A stretch of DNA of 32,400 nt, from the NCBI RefSeq assembly GCF_028689785.1, contig NZ_JAQVCN010000058.1, positions 1 to 32,400 of the forward strand. The letters run 5' to 3'. The first letter of the stretch is position 1, and each line of letters opens with the position of its first letter. The DNA is from Zoogloea sp. GTDB taxonomy: Bacteria; Pseudomonadota; Gammaproteobacteria; Burkholderiales; Rhodocyclaceae. Shown here one piece after another: positions 7,657-15,401 of the stretch. The translations under genes and the position numbers were made by a program. The notes under the pieces are model-generated. The model saw only the letters and a list, made by a program, of their open reading frames with translations, was not told the DNA's origin and did no database searches.

Positions 7657-9465
7657 CTATCCGCCGAATAGCCCAGGTAGCCCCGTGGCCAGCCAGGGCA
7701 GCCACGAGATGCTGAGGGCCCCGAGGAAGATCGCCAGCAGGGCAGGCAGTACCGAGATGGCGATCTCCTTTACCGGCCGGCCGAACATGGCCGAGGCGAA
7801 GAAGATGTTCATGCCTGCCGGAGGGCAGAGAAAGCCCATCTCCATCACTGCCAGGAAGATCACCCCGAAGTGCACCGGGTCTATGCCGTAGCTCAGGGCC
7901 ACCGGCAGTAGCAGGGGGACCAGCACGACGATGGCGGCGTAGATCTCCATCAGGGCGCCGGCCAGGAACAGGAAGGCGTTGAGAGCCACCAGAAAGGCGA
8001 ACTTGTTGGGCAGCGCCGCCTGAACCCACTCCACCGCGGCGTCGGGGATGCCGGCATCCACCAGGTAGTTGGTGAGGCCCAGAGCCATGCCCAGGATCAC
8101 CATCACGCCGCCGATTACCTGCGCGCAGTCGGCCAGGCAGCGGCGCAGCAGGGGCCAGTCGAGTTCCCGGTGGGCGACGGCCTGGGTGAGGATGGCGTAG
8201 GCCGCGGTGAGGGCGGCGCTCTCGGTGGGCGTGGCCAGGCCGCTGATCAGCGAGCCGATGGCCAGCACCGGGGCCAGGATCTCCCAGCGGGCTGCCCAGG
8301 CTGCGGCCCGGGCCTGGCGCAGGTTGGCGCGGGGCAGTTCGGGGGCACCGGGGGTTGCGCGGGCAGGGCGCAGATAGCCGCCCACCACCAACAGGAAGGC
8401 CACCATCACCAGTGCCGGCAGGATGCCCGCCAGGAACATGCTGTGGATGGGCACCCGGGCGATGATGGCGTACATGATCAGCGGCACCGAGGGCGCCAGC
8501 AGCACGCCCAGGGCGCTGGCGCTGGTGACCAGGCTGATGCCCTTGCGCTCGGGAAAGCCGGCGTCCTTGAGCAGGGGCAGCAGCAGGCCGCCGAGGGCCA
8601 GGATGGTGACGCCGCTGCCGCCGGTGAAGGCGGTGAAGAAGGAGCACAGCAGGGCCGCCGCGATCACCGTGCCGGTGGGGCCGCCACCGAAGCTGGCGGT
8701 AAATAGGGTGCCGAGGCGGCCGGCGGCGCCGCTGCGGGCAAACACCAGCCCGGCCAGGGTGAACAGGGGTAGGGCGGGTAGGGACGGATTGACGGTGATC
8801 TGGTAGTGGCTGAGGGGCACCGAGGCCAGGGGCTGGCCTTCCGCCCAGAACAGGGCCAGAGCCAGGCCGCCGAGGATGGCGAAGATCGGCGCTCCGGCCA
8901 GCAGCACCAGCACCAGACCGAGGGCGAAGGGGGCCAGGGGCAGGGCGGTGCCGTCGAAGCGCAGGGCCAGCGCGAAACCCGTGCTGGCCAGGGCCAAGCC
9001 CAGCAGCAGGCGGGCCACGTGGCGCGGTGCGCAGCGGCTGCCCAGGCGGATGCCGAGGATCACGAAGCCGACCGGCATCAGGGCCTGCACGGCCCACACC
9101 GGGATGCCGTAGGCCAGCTCACGCCCGCCTTCCATCTCGCTGGCCACAAAGGTCCAGCTGGCGGCGCCGAGCATGCCGGTGAGCAGGGCCGCGCCGCCGT
9201 TGGCGATGAGCCCGGCGGCGTGCTTCAACCAGAGGCTGCGCGCGCCGGCCAGACCGTTGCCCAGGGTGCTCAAGTGGCCGCCCCGTTCGGCCAGCACCGC
9301 GCCGAACATGGCCACGGCGAGGCCCAGGTGCTGCACCAGCAGGGCCGCATTTGCGATGCCCTTGCCGTGCAGGGGGCGCAGGGCGATCTCGATCAGGGGG
9401 ATGAGGGTCATCAGCGCCAGCGCCGTGGAGGCGATGGCTTCGTCGAGAGCCGGAAAGCGGCGCAT
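7657..9465 (-). CDS. Fused TRAP transporter permease, DctQ-DctM type (TatQM)
   Basis: A 602-residue integral membrane protein. The first 165 or so residues form a four-helix DctQ-like small permease. The rest is a DctM large permease of about 12 helices, with LPALPLFTLAGLVFARSG, AFTGGSGVTILALGGLLLPLL, PTESAALTAAYAIL and CPPAGMNIFFASAMF. It would import an organic anion using the sodium or proton gradient together with TatP. Fused Q-M subunits are known in TRAP systems. The frame continues upstream into tatP; the ATG at 9465 (MRRFPALDEAIAS) is chosen because it follows the tatP stop by eight bases and precedes the first helix. The substrate cannot be read from sequence. Confidence 0.93.
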   Translation of the reverse strand: MRRFPALDEAIASTALALMTLIPLIEIALRPLHGKGIANAALLVQHLGLAVAMFGAVLAERGGHLSTLGNGLAGARSLWLKHAAGLIANGGAALLTGMLGAASWTFVASEMEGGRELAYGIPVWAVQALMPVGFVILGIRLGSRCAPRHVARLLLGLALASTGFALALRFDGTALPLAPFALGLVLVLLAGAPIFAILGGLALALFWAEGQPLASVPLSHYQITVNPSLPALPLFTLAGLVFARSGAAGRLGTLFTASFGGGPTGTVIAAALLCSFFTAFTGGSGVTILALGGLLLPLLKDAGFPERKGISLVTSASALGVLLAPSVPLIMYAIIARVPIHSMFLAGILPALVMVAFLLVVGGYLRPARATPGAPELPRANLRQARAAAWAARWEILAPVLAIGSLISGLATPTESAALTAAYAILTQAVAHRELDWPLLRRCLADCAQVIGGVMVILGMALGLTNYLVDAGIPDAAVEWVQAALPNKFAFLVALNAFLFLAGALMEIYAAIVVLVPLLLPVALSYGIDPVHFGVIFLAVMEMGFLCPPAGMNIFFASAMFGRPVKEIAISVLPALLAIFLGALSISWLPWLATGLPGLFGG

Positions 9466-9473
9466 GGCGGGGC

Positions 9474-10487
9474 TCAGCGCTTGCCGGCCCGGTAGGCCTT
9501 GAGCAGGGCGAAGACTTCGTCGAAGGTTTCGGCCGGCACCATGTGACCGCGGATGCGCGGGTAGAGCTTGTCGGCCAGGGCGTTCCATTCCTGCATCTGC
9601 TCTGGGGTGGGGGTGTGTACCTGCAGGCCGCGCTTCTTCATGGCGGTTACGGCCTCGTCCACTTCCTGGCGGGCACGGGTGCGCATCTGCAGGCCGGCCT
9701 TGGCGCCGGCTTCACGCAGGGCGTTCTGGGCAGCGGGGCTCATTTCGTCCCAGCTCTTTTTCGTCACCACCAGGGCGCCGACGATGGGTGCCCAGTTGAT
9801 GTCGAGCATATGGGGCGCGGTGTTGTAGACCTGGCTGGCCAGGGCGAAATAGGGGGTGGCTGGCACGGCATTGATCATGCCGGTCTGGATGGAGGGCAGG
9901 ATGTCGCTGGTCTCCAGGGGTACCGGGGTGTAGCCCATGCTCTTCATGATCTCCTGCTGCTCGTTCTCACCAGCCCAGGCGAAGAACTTCATCTTCTTGT
10001 AGTCGTCCGGGCGCACCGCGGCCTCCTTGGAGAAGAAGCGCACCCAGCCCGCATCGCCCCAGGCCAGTACCACGAAACCCTTGTCGAGGAACTTCTTTTC
10101 CATGGCCGGGCGCATCTTCTCGCGCACGTAGTCCACCTCTTCCCAGTTGCGGAAGAGCAGGGGCATGGCCTGCAGGGCGGCGATGGTCGGCTCGATCTCG
10201 CGCAGCCCCACCACCGACAGCAGGGCGCCCTGCAGCTGGCCGATGCGCATGCGTCGGGCCATGTCGGTTTCGCCGCCCTGGCTGCCGTCCGGGTAGATCA
10301 CGTACTTGGCGCCTTCGCCCTGGCTGGCGCGCCAGGCTTCGCCCACCTCCATCAGCTGGCGGTGGTAGAGGGAGTTCTTGGGGGCCAGGGTGCCGATGCG
10401 CAACTGGGGTGCGGCGAGGGCCGGGGCGGCCGGGAGGGCGAGGATCAGACCGAGGGCGAGGGCGGCGAGGCGGCCGGGTTTGAACAT
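9474..10487 (-). CDS. TRAP transporter substrate-binding protein (TatP/DctP-like)
   Basis: A 337-residue periplasmic binding protein. A signal peptide occupies residues 1-25 (cleavage after APALA), followed by LRIGTLAPKNSLYHRQLMEV, the usual start of the DctP fold. The PDGSQGGETDMARRMRIGQLQGA segment and the later GDAGWVRFFS and LPSIQTGMINAVPATPYFAL segments match the subgroup that partners TPR lipoproteins. It would deliver ligand to the fused permease downstream. The start at 10487 begins the signal peptide; a longer frame to 10553 would overlap tatT and spoil it. No Shine-Dalgarno is visible at the chosen ATG, so translation may depend on coupling to tatT 32 bases upstream. Confidence 0.92.
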   Translation of the reverse strand: MFKPGRLAALALGLILALPAAPALAAPQLRIGTLAPKNSLYHRQLMEVGEAWRASQGEGAKYVIYPDGSQGGETDMARRMRIGQLQGALLSVVGLREIEPTIAALQAMPLLFRNWEEVDYVREKMRPAMEKKFLDKGFVVLAWGDAGWVRFFSKEAAVRPDDYKKMKFFAWAGENEQQEIMKSMGYTPVPLETSDILPSIQTGMINAVPATPYFALASQVYNTAPHMLDINWAPIVGALVVTKKSWDEMSPAAQNALREAGAKAGLQMRTRARQEVDEAVTAMKKRGLQVHTPTPEQMQEWNALADKLYPRIRGHMVPAETFDEVFALLKAYRAGKR

Positions 10488-10519
10488 GGAGGAGGTCCGG
10501 AAGATTGGGGGGCAGGGGA

Positions 10520-11455
10520 TCAGAACAGGTCGTCTGCGGTGCCGATCAGCCATTCGGCCCGGCGGCGCATGAGGGTGTTGGAAAGGCTCAGGGGGCTACC
10601 GGCGGGCTCGCGGACGGCCAGGGCCTGCTGCAGCAGGGTCAGGAAGGCGGCCTTGTCGCCGGCTGGCTGGGCGTGGCCTTCGGCCTTGGCCACGAAGGCG
10701 CCGGCGTTGCGTCCGGCGCCCAGGCGCAGGGCCTCGTCGAAGTAGGCTTCGGCACGCTGGGGGCTGCCGCCCGGGCGCGCCGCTTCAAAGCTGCCCATCA
10801 GGCTGGCCAGGGTGCCGTCGCCGTAGGTCGGGTCGCTGTCCCAGGCGAGTTGGGCCAGGCGCAGGGCGCTGGGCAGGTCGGCGACGGTGTCGGGGTCGTC
10901 CTTGGAGAGGGATATCAGCCCGCCCCAGGCTGCCGCGGCCCAGTAGGCGAGGGGGCGCTGTTGCGGCGCCAGCGGCGCAAGCGCCTGCTGGCCGTCAAGC
11001 TGGCGGCGCAGGCCCGGCCGGCTGGTTTCCAGGGCGGCAAGGGCGTGGTCCCGGCCCCGGCGGTAGAGGCCCGCCGCCCGGCTGCGCAGGCGGGCGGCGG
11101 CCCGGGCATCGGTGGCCTCCAGGCGATCGGCGTCGAAGGCCACGAAGGCGTAGGCGTACTGGGTGAAGCCGCCGGCCACGGCGCCGGCCAGGGGCAGGTG
11201 CCCGGGCTGTTCGCGCAGCACAGACTCGGACAGCTTGAGGTAGAAGGCGGCGGCCTCCCGGGCTAGCTCGGGGTCGTCCTCGGCGGACTGGCCCTGGCCC
11301 GCCAGGCTGTCGGCCATTTCGCCGAGCACCAGCTGGCGCGGGGTACAGGCGCACAGGCTGAGGGCCAGCAGCGGAAGGACCAGGGTGCGGGCGAGGGTGG
11401 AGGGTTGAGGACGGACGGTGCAGGGGGCGAAGCGGGGGAGAATGCTGGGTGCCAT
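10520..11455 (-). CDS. TRAP-associated TPR lipoprotein TatT
   Basis: A 311-residue lipoprotein and first gene of the transporter operon. A hydrophobic segment ends in the lipobox LCAC (lipidated Cys37). The rest is helical and alanine-rich with degenerate tetratricopeptide repeats. EAAAFYLKLSESVLREQPGH and GGFTQYAYAFVAFDADRLEATD are characteristic of the TatT family. In Treponema pallidum TatT trimers bind the TatP binding protein and may help capture hydrophobic ligands; the same role is inferred here from the TatT-TatP-TatQM order. Unusually, 22 residues precede the hydrophobic core, so the true start may be a non-ATG codon further in. Identity is firm, ligand unknown. Confidence 0.88.
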   Translation of the reverse strand: MAPSILPRFAPCTVRPQPSTLARTLVLPLLALSLCACTPRQLVLGEMADSLAGQGQSAEDDPELAREAAAFYLKLSESVLREQPGHLPLAGAVAGGFTQYAYAFVAFDADRLEATDARAAARLRSRAAGLYRRGRDHALAALETSRPGLRRQLDGQQALAPLAPQQRPLAYWAAAAWGGLISLSKDDPDTVADLPSALRLAQLAWDSDPTYGDGTLASLMGSFEAARPGGSPQRAEAYFDEALRLGAGRNAGAFVAKAEGHAQPAGDKAAFLTLLQQALAVREPAGSPLSLSNTLMRRRAEWLIGTADDLF

Positions 11456-11644
11456 GGCAGGGGCATGCCCCGCGGCCGGAGCGCGGGAGAGGTCGGGATG
11501 GCGCGGAAGATAGCCGCCGAATGTTGCGGCCCGGTGACGGCGCCCGGCATCCCCGCGTGCGATCGGCGCTCAAGCCGGCCGGCGCCGGGCCGTCAACCGG
11601 TATCGATACGCCAACCGACTTCTCAACGGACCCGTCACCGCACC

Positions 11645-12331
11645 ATGAGCACACCAGAAAACCCCGTCGTATTCGGTACCGAAGACCTGCTGACCAGCCT
11701 GTGCAACTCGGTGAGCAAGGTTCTGACCAAGGCTTCCGGGAGCCAGATCCACTATTCCGCCATGGTCCAGCGCATCACCAAGACTTGCCTGAAGCCCGAC
11801 ATCGGCTGCTTCGTGCTGTTCGACGGGGGCTTCTCCGGCCTGGTGATCATCAACTTCTCGTCCCTTGCGGCCATGGAGCTGTATGAGCGCTACATGCGCA
11901 GCATGGGCATGGCACAGGAGGATCTGGCGAGCAGCCACACCTCGGACGAGGTGGGCAATGTGATGGGCGAGCTGATGAACCAGATCGTCGGTGACTTTAC
12001 CGGCAAGGTGCGCCACGAGCTGCAGACCCACATCACCCAGAACCAGCCCAAGATGCTGGTGCTGAACAAGCAGGTGATGCTGAGTGTGGACACCCACCTG
12101 GATCAGCCAGAAGCCCGCCGGGTGACCTTCTATACCGGTGGCGGCAACATCTTTTACCTGGAGCTGGCGGTGGACCGTACCGAGTTCATCAAGCTCTACG
12201 ACTTCGACGCCCAGGAGGCGCAGGACACCGACGCGCTCTTCGACCAGGCCGGCCAGGGGCAGGCCGAGACGCCGCCACCTGCGGCTGCCGACAACGATAC
12301 GGACGATCTCCTCAAGTCCCTCGGCATGTGA
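11645..12331 (+). CDS. DUF3334 protein with CheC/CheX-like motif
   Basis: A 228-residue soluble protein, divergent from the TPAT operon. The segment EDLLTSLCNSVSKVLTKASG, then DIGCFVLFDGGFSGLVIINF, identifies the DUF3334 family. Residues about 100-116 (SDEVGNVMGELMNQIVGDF) carry the Glu-x2-Asn-x3-Glu-x2-Asn pattern seen in CheC/CheX/FliY phosphatases, and the alternating strands and helices around it fit that fold. A role in dephosphorylating a response-regulator receiver is therefore plausible but inferred. The C-terminal 35 residues are acidic and low-complexity, ending DDLLKSLGM, possibly a docking tail. No chemotaxis genes are adjacent. The frame is open upstream to 11405, but similarity begins at the ATG at 11645. 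Confidence 0.85.
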   Translation: MSTPENPVVFGTEDLLTSLCNSVSKVLTKASGSQIHYSAMVQRITKTCLKPDIGCFVLFDGGFSGLVIINFSSLAAMELYERYMRSMGMAQEDLASSHTSDEVGNVMGELMNQIVGDFTGKVRHELQTHITQNQPKMLVLNKQVMLSVDTHLDQPEARRVTFYTGGGNIFYLELAVDRTEFIKLYDFDAQEAQDTDALFDQAGQGQAETPPPAAADNDTDDLLKSLGM

Positions 12332-12354
12332 GGGCGGCAGGTGGACTGCCGCCC
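12332..12354. terminator. Stem-loop between convergent genes
   Basis: A perfect nine-base inverted repeat (arms GGGCGGCAG and CTGCCGCCC, five-base loop) begins directly after the DUF3334 stop and lies 15 bases from the end of the malonyl-CoA decarboxylase gene. It probably stops or stabilises transcripts from both sides, but no T-run follows on either strand. Confidence 0.5.
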
Positions 12355-12368
12355 GACCTCGGCGAGGC

Positions 12369-13748
12369 TCAGGGGCGGGCCATGCGGCGCACTGCGGCGG
12401 CGGCGTCCACCTGGCCTTCGGCGCTGAAGGCTTCCACGTTGTTCTCGATCCGGTCCGGGTCGTAGAGGTAGTTCACCATGATCCCCAGGGACTGGCTGAA
12501 GCCCTTGGTGGAGGTGTCGGCCAGCCAGTTGAGGCGCTCGACCCGGGCGCCGTTGCCCAGGTGGAAGCGCGCCACCGGGTCAACAGGTTTGCCGTCGCGC
12601 CGGGCGTTGAGCAGGTAGTGGGCGGCGAGGCGCAGCAGCGGGTCACGCAGGGCCCGGGCCAGGCCTTTCTCTTCGGCCCAGCTGCCATCGCCGGACAGGC
12701 GCGTCCATACGCTCTCTACGTTGTCTTCGATGCCTGCCGCGAGCAGGCGCTTGCGGTCGGCATCACTGAACACGCCGGCGGCTTCGGCCGGATTGCGCCG
12801 CACCCAGGACATCAGGCCGGGAATCGGCGACAGGGTGGAGAAGGTCTTGAGCTTGGGGAAATCCCGCTGCAGGTCTTCCACCACCCGCTTGAGCAGGAAG
12901 TTGCCGAAGGACACCCCGCGCAGGCCCTCCTGGGTGGCGCTGATGGAATAGAAGATGGCCGTGGTGGCGCGGTTGGCGTCGGCCAGCGGGGCGTTGATGT
13001 CGAGCAGCTTCTGCACGTCGTCGGCGAGGGCGTCCACCAGCGCCACCTGCACGAAGATCAGCGGTTCGAGCGGCATGCGCGGGTGGAAGAAGGCGTAGCA
13101 GCGGCGGTCGGAGTCGAGGCGGTTCTTCAGGTCGTCCCAGGAGCGGATCTCGTGCACCGCCTCGTACTGGACCAGCTTTTCCAGGAGCGCGGCCGGCGAT
13201 TGCCAGGTGATGCGCTGGAGCTCCAGGAAGCCCACGTCGAACCAGGCCGTCAGGCGGTTTTCCAGCTCCCGGTCGAGGGGCTTGAGCAGGGGCTCGTCGG
13301 GCAGGTAGCGGAGCAGATCGGCGCGCAGGTCCACCAGGAACTTGACCCCCTGGGGGATGGCGTTGAACTGGGTCAGGATGCGCAGCCGGCGGGAGCGCAT
13401 GGCGCCGCGCAGGCGGGCTTCCGCGTCCCACTGGCCGGCGCTGCCCACGGCGGCCTGGTAGGCCTCGTGGGCCTTGGCCACCCGGGCCGGGTCGGGCCCG
13501 AACTCCAGGGCAATCATCAGCAGAAAGCGCCGCCGGCCGTTGTCGTTGAGGCGCAGGTAGGCCTCGGCCAGGCGTGCGGCGCGCTGGCGGGTGGACACCT
13601 CGCCGCCGCGGCTCTCGGCACATTCCTGGAGCTGCTGGCGCAGGCGCTCGATGTCCCGCTCGGAGGCTTCCCGCGGGCGGGAGTTGCCCGAGGCAACAAG
13701 GGCGCGCATTTTGGACAGGCTGCGGGCAAGCAGATCGGTGGCGGACAT
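12369..13748 (-). CDS. Malonyl-CoA decarboxylase
   Basis: A 459-residue enzyme converting malonyl-CoA to acetyl-CoA and CO2, with the usual helical N-terminal domain and GNAT-like catalytic domain. Conserved blocks are RCYAFFHPRMPLEPLIFVQVAL, ATTAIFYSISATQEGLRGV, GNFLLKRVVEDL and FSTLSPIPGL. DPVARFHLGNGARVERLNW holds the catalytic His equivalent to His423 of the human enzyme. The start at 13748 has GAGGAG upstream. In malonate users this gene (matA/mdcD-like function) accompanies a malonyl-CoA synthetase and transporter; no synthetase is in the window, but a TRAP transporter lies 2 kb away. It may instead control malonyl-CoA levels. Palindromic sequences 70-100 bases upstream may regulate it. 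Confidence 0.94.
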   Translation of the reverse strand: MSATDLLARSLSKMRALVASGNSRPREASERDIERLRQQLQECAESRGGEVSTRQRAARLAEAYLRLNDNGRRRFLLMIALEFGPDPARVAKAHEAYQAAVGSAGQWDAEARLRGAMRSRRLRILTQFNAIPQGVKFLVDLRADLLRYLPDEPLLKPLDRELENRLTAWFDVGFLELQRITWQSPAALLEKLVQYEAVHEIRSWDDLKNRLDSDRRCYAFFHPRMPLEPLIFVQVALVDALADDVQKLLDINAPLADANRATTAIFYSISATQEGLRGVSFGNFLLKRVVEDLQRDFPKLKTFSTLSPIPGLMSWVRRNPAEAAGVFSDADRKRLLAAGIEDNVESVWTRLSGDGSWAEEKGLARALRDPLLRLAAHYLLNARRDGKPVDPVARFHLGNGARVERLNWLADTSTKGFSQSLGIMVNYLYDPDRIENNVEAFSAEGQVDAAAAVRRMARP

Positions 13749-14170
13749 GGGGCGGACTCCTCGACTGGGTTCAAGCCGAGATCATAAAGATCCCGGCGCC
13801 GGAAGGAGATGTCGGGGATCACACTCAGTGTGACGAGGTGTGACGTCGGGTGTGTCGAAGAGGGAGATTTTTTGTTGTTTCTGCGCAACAGCTTTGCGTT
13901 CGTGATGTTTGCGCCAGGCTTGTCGATATGTCGTGAATCCCTTTTCTGCCGCGGGATTGGCGGCTTTTTGATGGTGTTTTGGGGAGTTGCGCTGTCACAA
14001 CAGTGCAACGCGCTTGAAACCTGCTCTCTGTAGGTTCCGGGCTGCCTGAACCGGCGCCGGTGTTCTTCCCCCGTCAGGGGTGAGGAATCACCCGGCGAGC
14101 GGTTCAAAAAGGTGAACCTGGTCACCCCGCTACAGGGGCCGCGCCAGTCCTCAATCACTAGGAGTCAAAG
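13749..14170 (+). promoter_or_regulatory. Long regulatory region upstream of the porin gene
   Basis: These 422 bases hold no convincing gene. The middle (about 13860-14000) is clearly richer in A and T than its surroundings and probably holds promoters. It contains an imperfect palindrome at 13987-14008 (TTGC-G-CTGT-CACA-ACAG-T-GCAA). Nearer the porin are two inverted repeats with the same arms, GGGTGA-GGAA-TCACCC (14078-14093) and GGTGA-ACCTGG-TCACC (14111-14126). GGAG at 14161-14164 is the porin ribosome binding site. A 74-codon frame at 13809-14033 has no family features and is not called. Confidence 0.45.
13820..13845 (-). promoter_or_regulatory. Palindrome plus tandem repeat upstream of malonyl-CoA decarboxylase
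   Basis: A perfect inverted repeat CACACT-C-AGTGTG (13820-13832) overlaps two direct copies of GTGTGACG (13828-13835 and 13838-13845) spaced ten bases apart, one helical turn. The cluster is 70-100 bases upstream of the decarboxylase start. It looks like a regulator binding site; the regulator is unknown. Confidence 0.4.
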
Positions 14171-15334
14171 ATGCAAAAGAAAATGATCGCCCTGGCTGTC
14201 GCCGGCCTGGCTTCCACGGGCGCTTTCGCCCAGGCCAATGTCACCGTCTATGGCGTGGCTGATGCCTCCTTCGACATCGTCAAGATTGCCGGTGACGCCA
14301 ACAACGAGCTGGGCAACACCACCCGCGTCTCCACCAACTCCTCCCTGCTGGGCTTCAAGGGTGCCGAGAGCCTGGGCAACGGCCTGACCGCCGTGTTCCA
14401 GTTCGAGAGCTCCGTGGGTTTCGACAACGCCGGCTCCCTGGGCGCCACCCGTGACAGCTACGTCGGCCTGGCCGGCAGCTTCGGTACCGTGGTGCTGGGC
14501 ACCCTGACCGGCCCGACCCGCGCCCTGGGCACCGCCCTGGACGTGAATGCCGGCGCCACCGGCATCGGCGCCAACACGGCGCTGCTGGGCAAGCTGGGCA
14601 ACAACCTGATCGGCGCCACCGACACCAGCGGCAATTACGCCGGCGGCACCACCTGCGCCCGTAACGCCACCTGCGCGTCGATCTTCGACAACCGCTGGAA
14701 GAACGCCATCGCCTACGTCTCCCCGAGCTTCGGCGGCCTGAACGCCACCGTTGCCTACGTGGCCAACGAGAACAAGTCCCTGCACGGCCTGGCCGCTGCC
14801 AACACCACGGGCTACGACGTGGGCGTGAAGTACGCCAACGGCCCGGCCATGGCTGCCGTGACCTACAACGCCGTGTCCGTCGGCAATGCCGCCGATCTGA
14901 AGATCAGCGACCTGCGCGTGGGCGGCAGCTACAACTTCGGCATGGCCTCCGTGCGCGCCGTGTTCGACCTGGCCCGTGCCGACAATTTTGGTGGCAACAA
15001 GGTCACCCAGGCCGTCTATGGCGTTGGCGCCACCTTCAACGTGACCCCGGCCTCCAAGCTGCTGGGCCAGGTGTACGTTGCCCGTGACCTGAAGACCAAC
15101 GGTTCCAGCTCCGACGACACCGGCGCCAAGCTGTTCGAACTGGGCGTCGAGCACAGCCTGTCCAAGCGCACCATGCTCAAGGCCACCTGGGCCATGGTCA
15201 ACAACGACTCCCGCGCCCGCTACGACTTCGGCATCAACGCTAGCGGCATCAACACCGGCACCCTGCCGGGCGGTGCCAACGCCACTGGCGGTACTGTCCA
15301 AGGCCTGTCTTTCGGCCTGCGCCACACCTTCTGA
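14171..15334 (+). CDS. General outer-membrane porin (betaproteobacterial trimeric type)
   Basis: A 387-residue trimeric-porin-family protein. Residues 1-20 are a signal peptide (cleavage after AFA), then QANVTVYGVADASFDI, the standard first strand of Neisseria/Burkholderia-type porins. Alternating amphipathic strands follow (SLLGFKGAESLGNGLTAVFQ, DSYVGLAGSFGTVVLGTL). The chain ends LSFGLRHTF, with the C-terminal Phe recognised by the BAM machinery. Two cysteines in TTCARNATCA could form a disulfide in an external loop. Codon use is highly biased, as in abundant proteins, which leaves the whole antisense strand open. It is monocistronic, with its own ribosome site (GGAG, six bases) and terminator. 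Confidence 0.96.
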   Translation: MQKKMIALAVAGLASTGAFAQANVTVYGVADASFDIVKIAGDANNELGNTTRVSTNSSLLGFKGAESLGNGLTAVFQFESSVGFDNAGSLGATRDSYVGLAGSFGTVVLGTLTGPTRALGTALDVNAGATGIGANTALLGKLGNNLIGATDTSGNYAGGTTCARNATCASIFDNRWKNAIAYVSPSFGGLNATVAYVANENKSLHGLAAANTTGYDVGVKYANGPAMAAVTYNAVSVGNAADLKISDLRVGGSYNFGMASVRAVFDLARADNFGGNKVTQAVYGVGATFNVTPASKLLGQVYVARDLKTNGSSSDDTGAKLFELGVEHSLSKRTMLKATWAMVNNDSRARYDFGINASGINTGTLPGGANATGGTVQGLSFGLRHTF

Positions 15335-15356
15335 TCGGGTTTAACCCGGCTGGAAC

Positions 15357-15387
15357 GGCGGGCACCTTCGGGTGCCCGCCTTTTTTT
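15357..15387 (+). terminator. Rho-independent terminator of the porin gene
   Basis: Ten-base perfect arms (GGCGGGCACC and GGTGCCCGCC) enclose a TTCG tetraloop and are followed by seven T residues, 22 bases after the porin stop. Confidence 0.95.
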
Positions 15388-15401
15388 GAGTCGACGGAAT
15401 G

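Noticed and set aside
13809-14033. A possible 74-residue protein with a hydrophobic stretch upstream of the porin
   Set aside because: No ribosome site, no recognisable family, and the AT-rich DNA with palindromes fits a promoter region better.
14165-15325. A 386-codon open frame antisense to almost the entire porin gene
   Set aside because: It is a by-product of strong codon bias in the porin. The product is a low-complexity Gly/Ala/Val/His string with no fold or family features, while the plus-strand protein is a clear porin.
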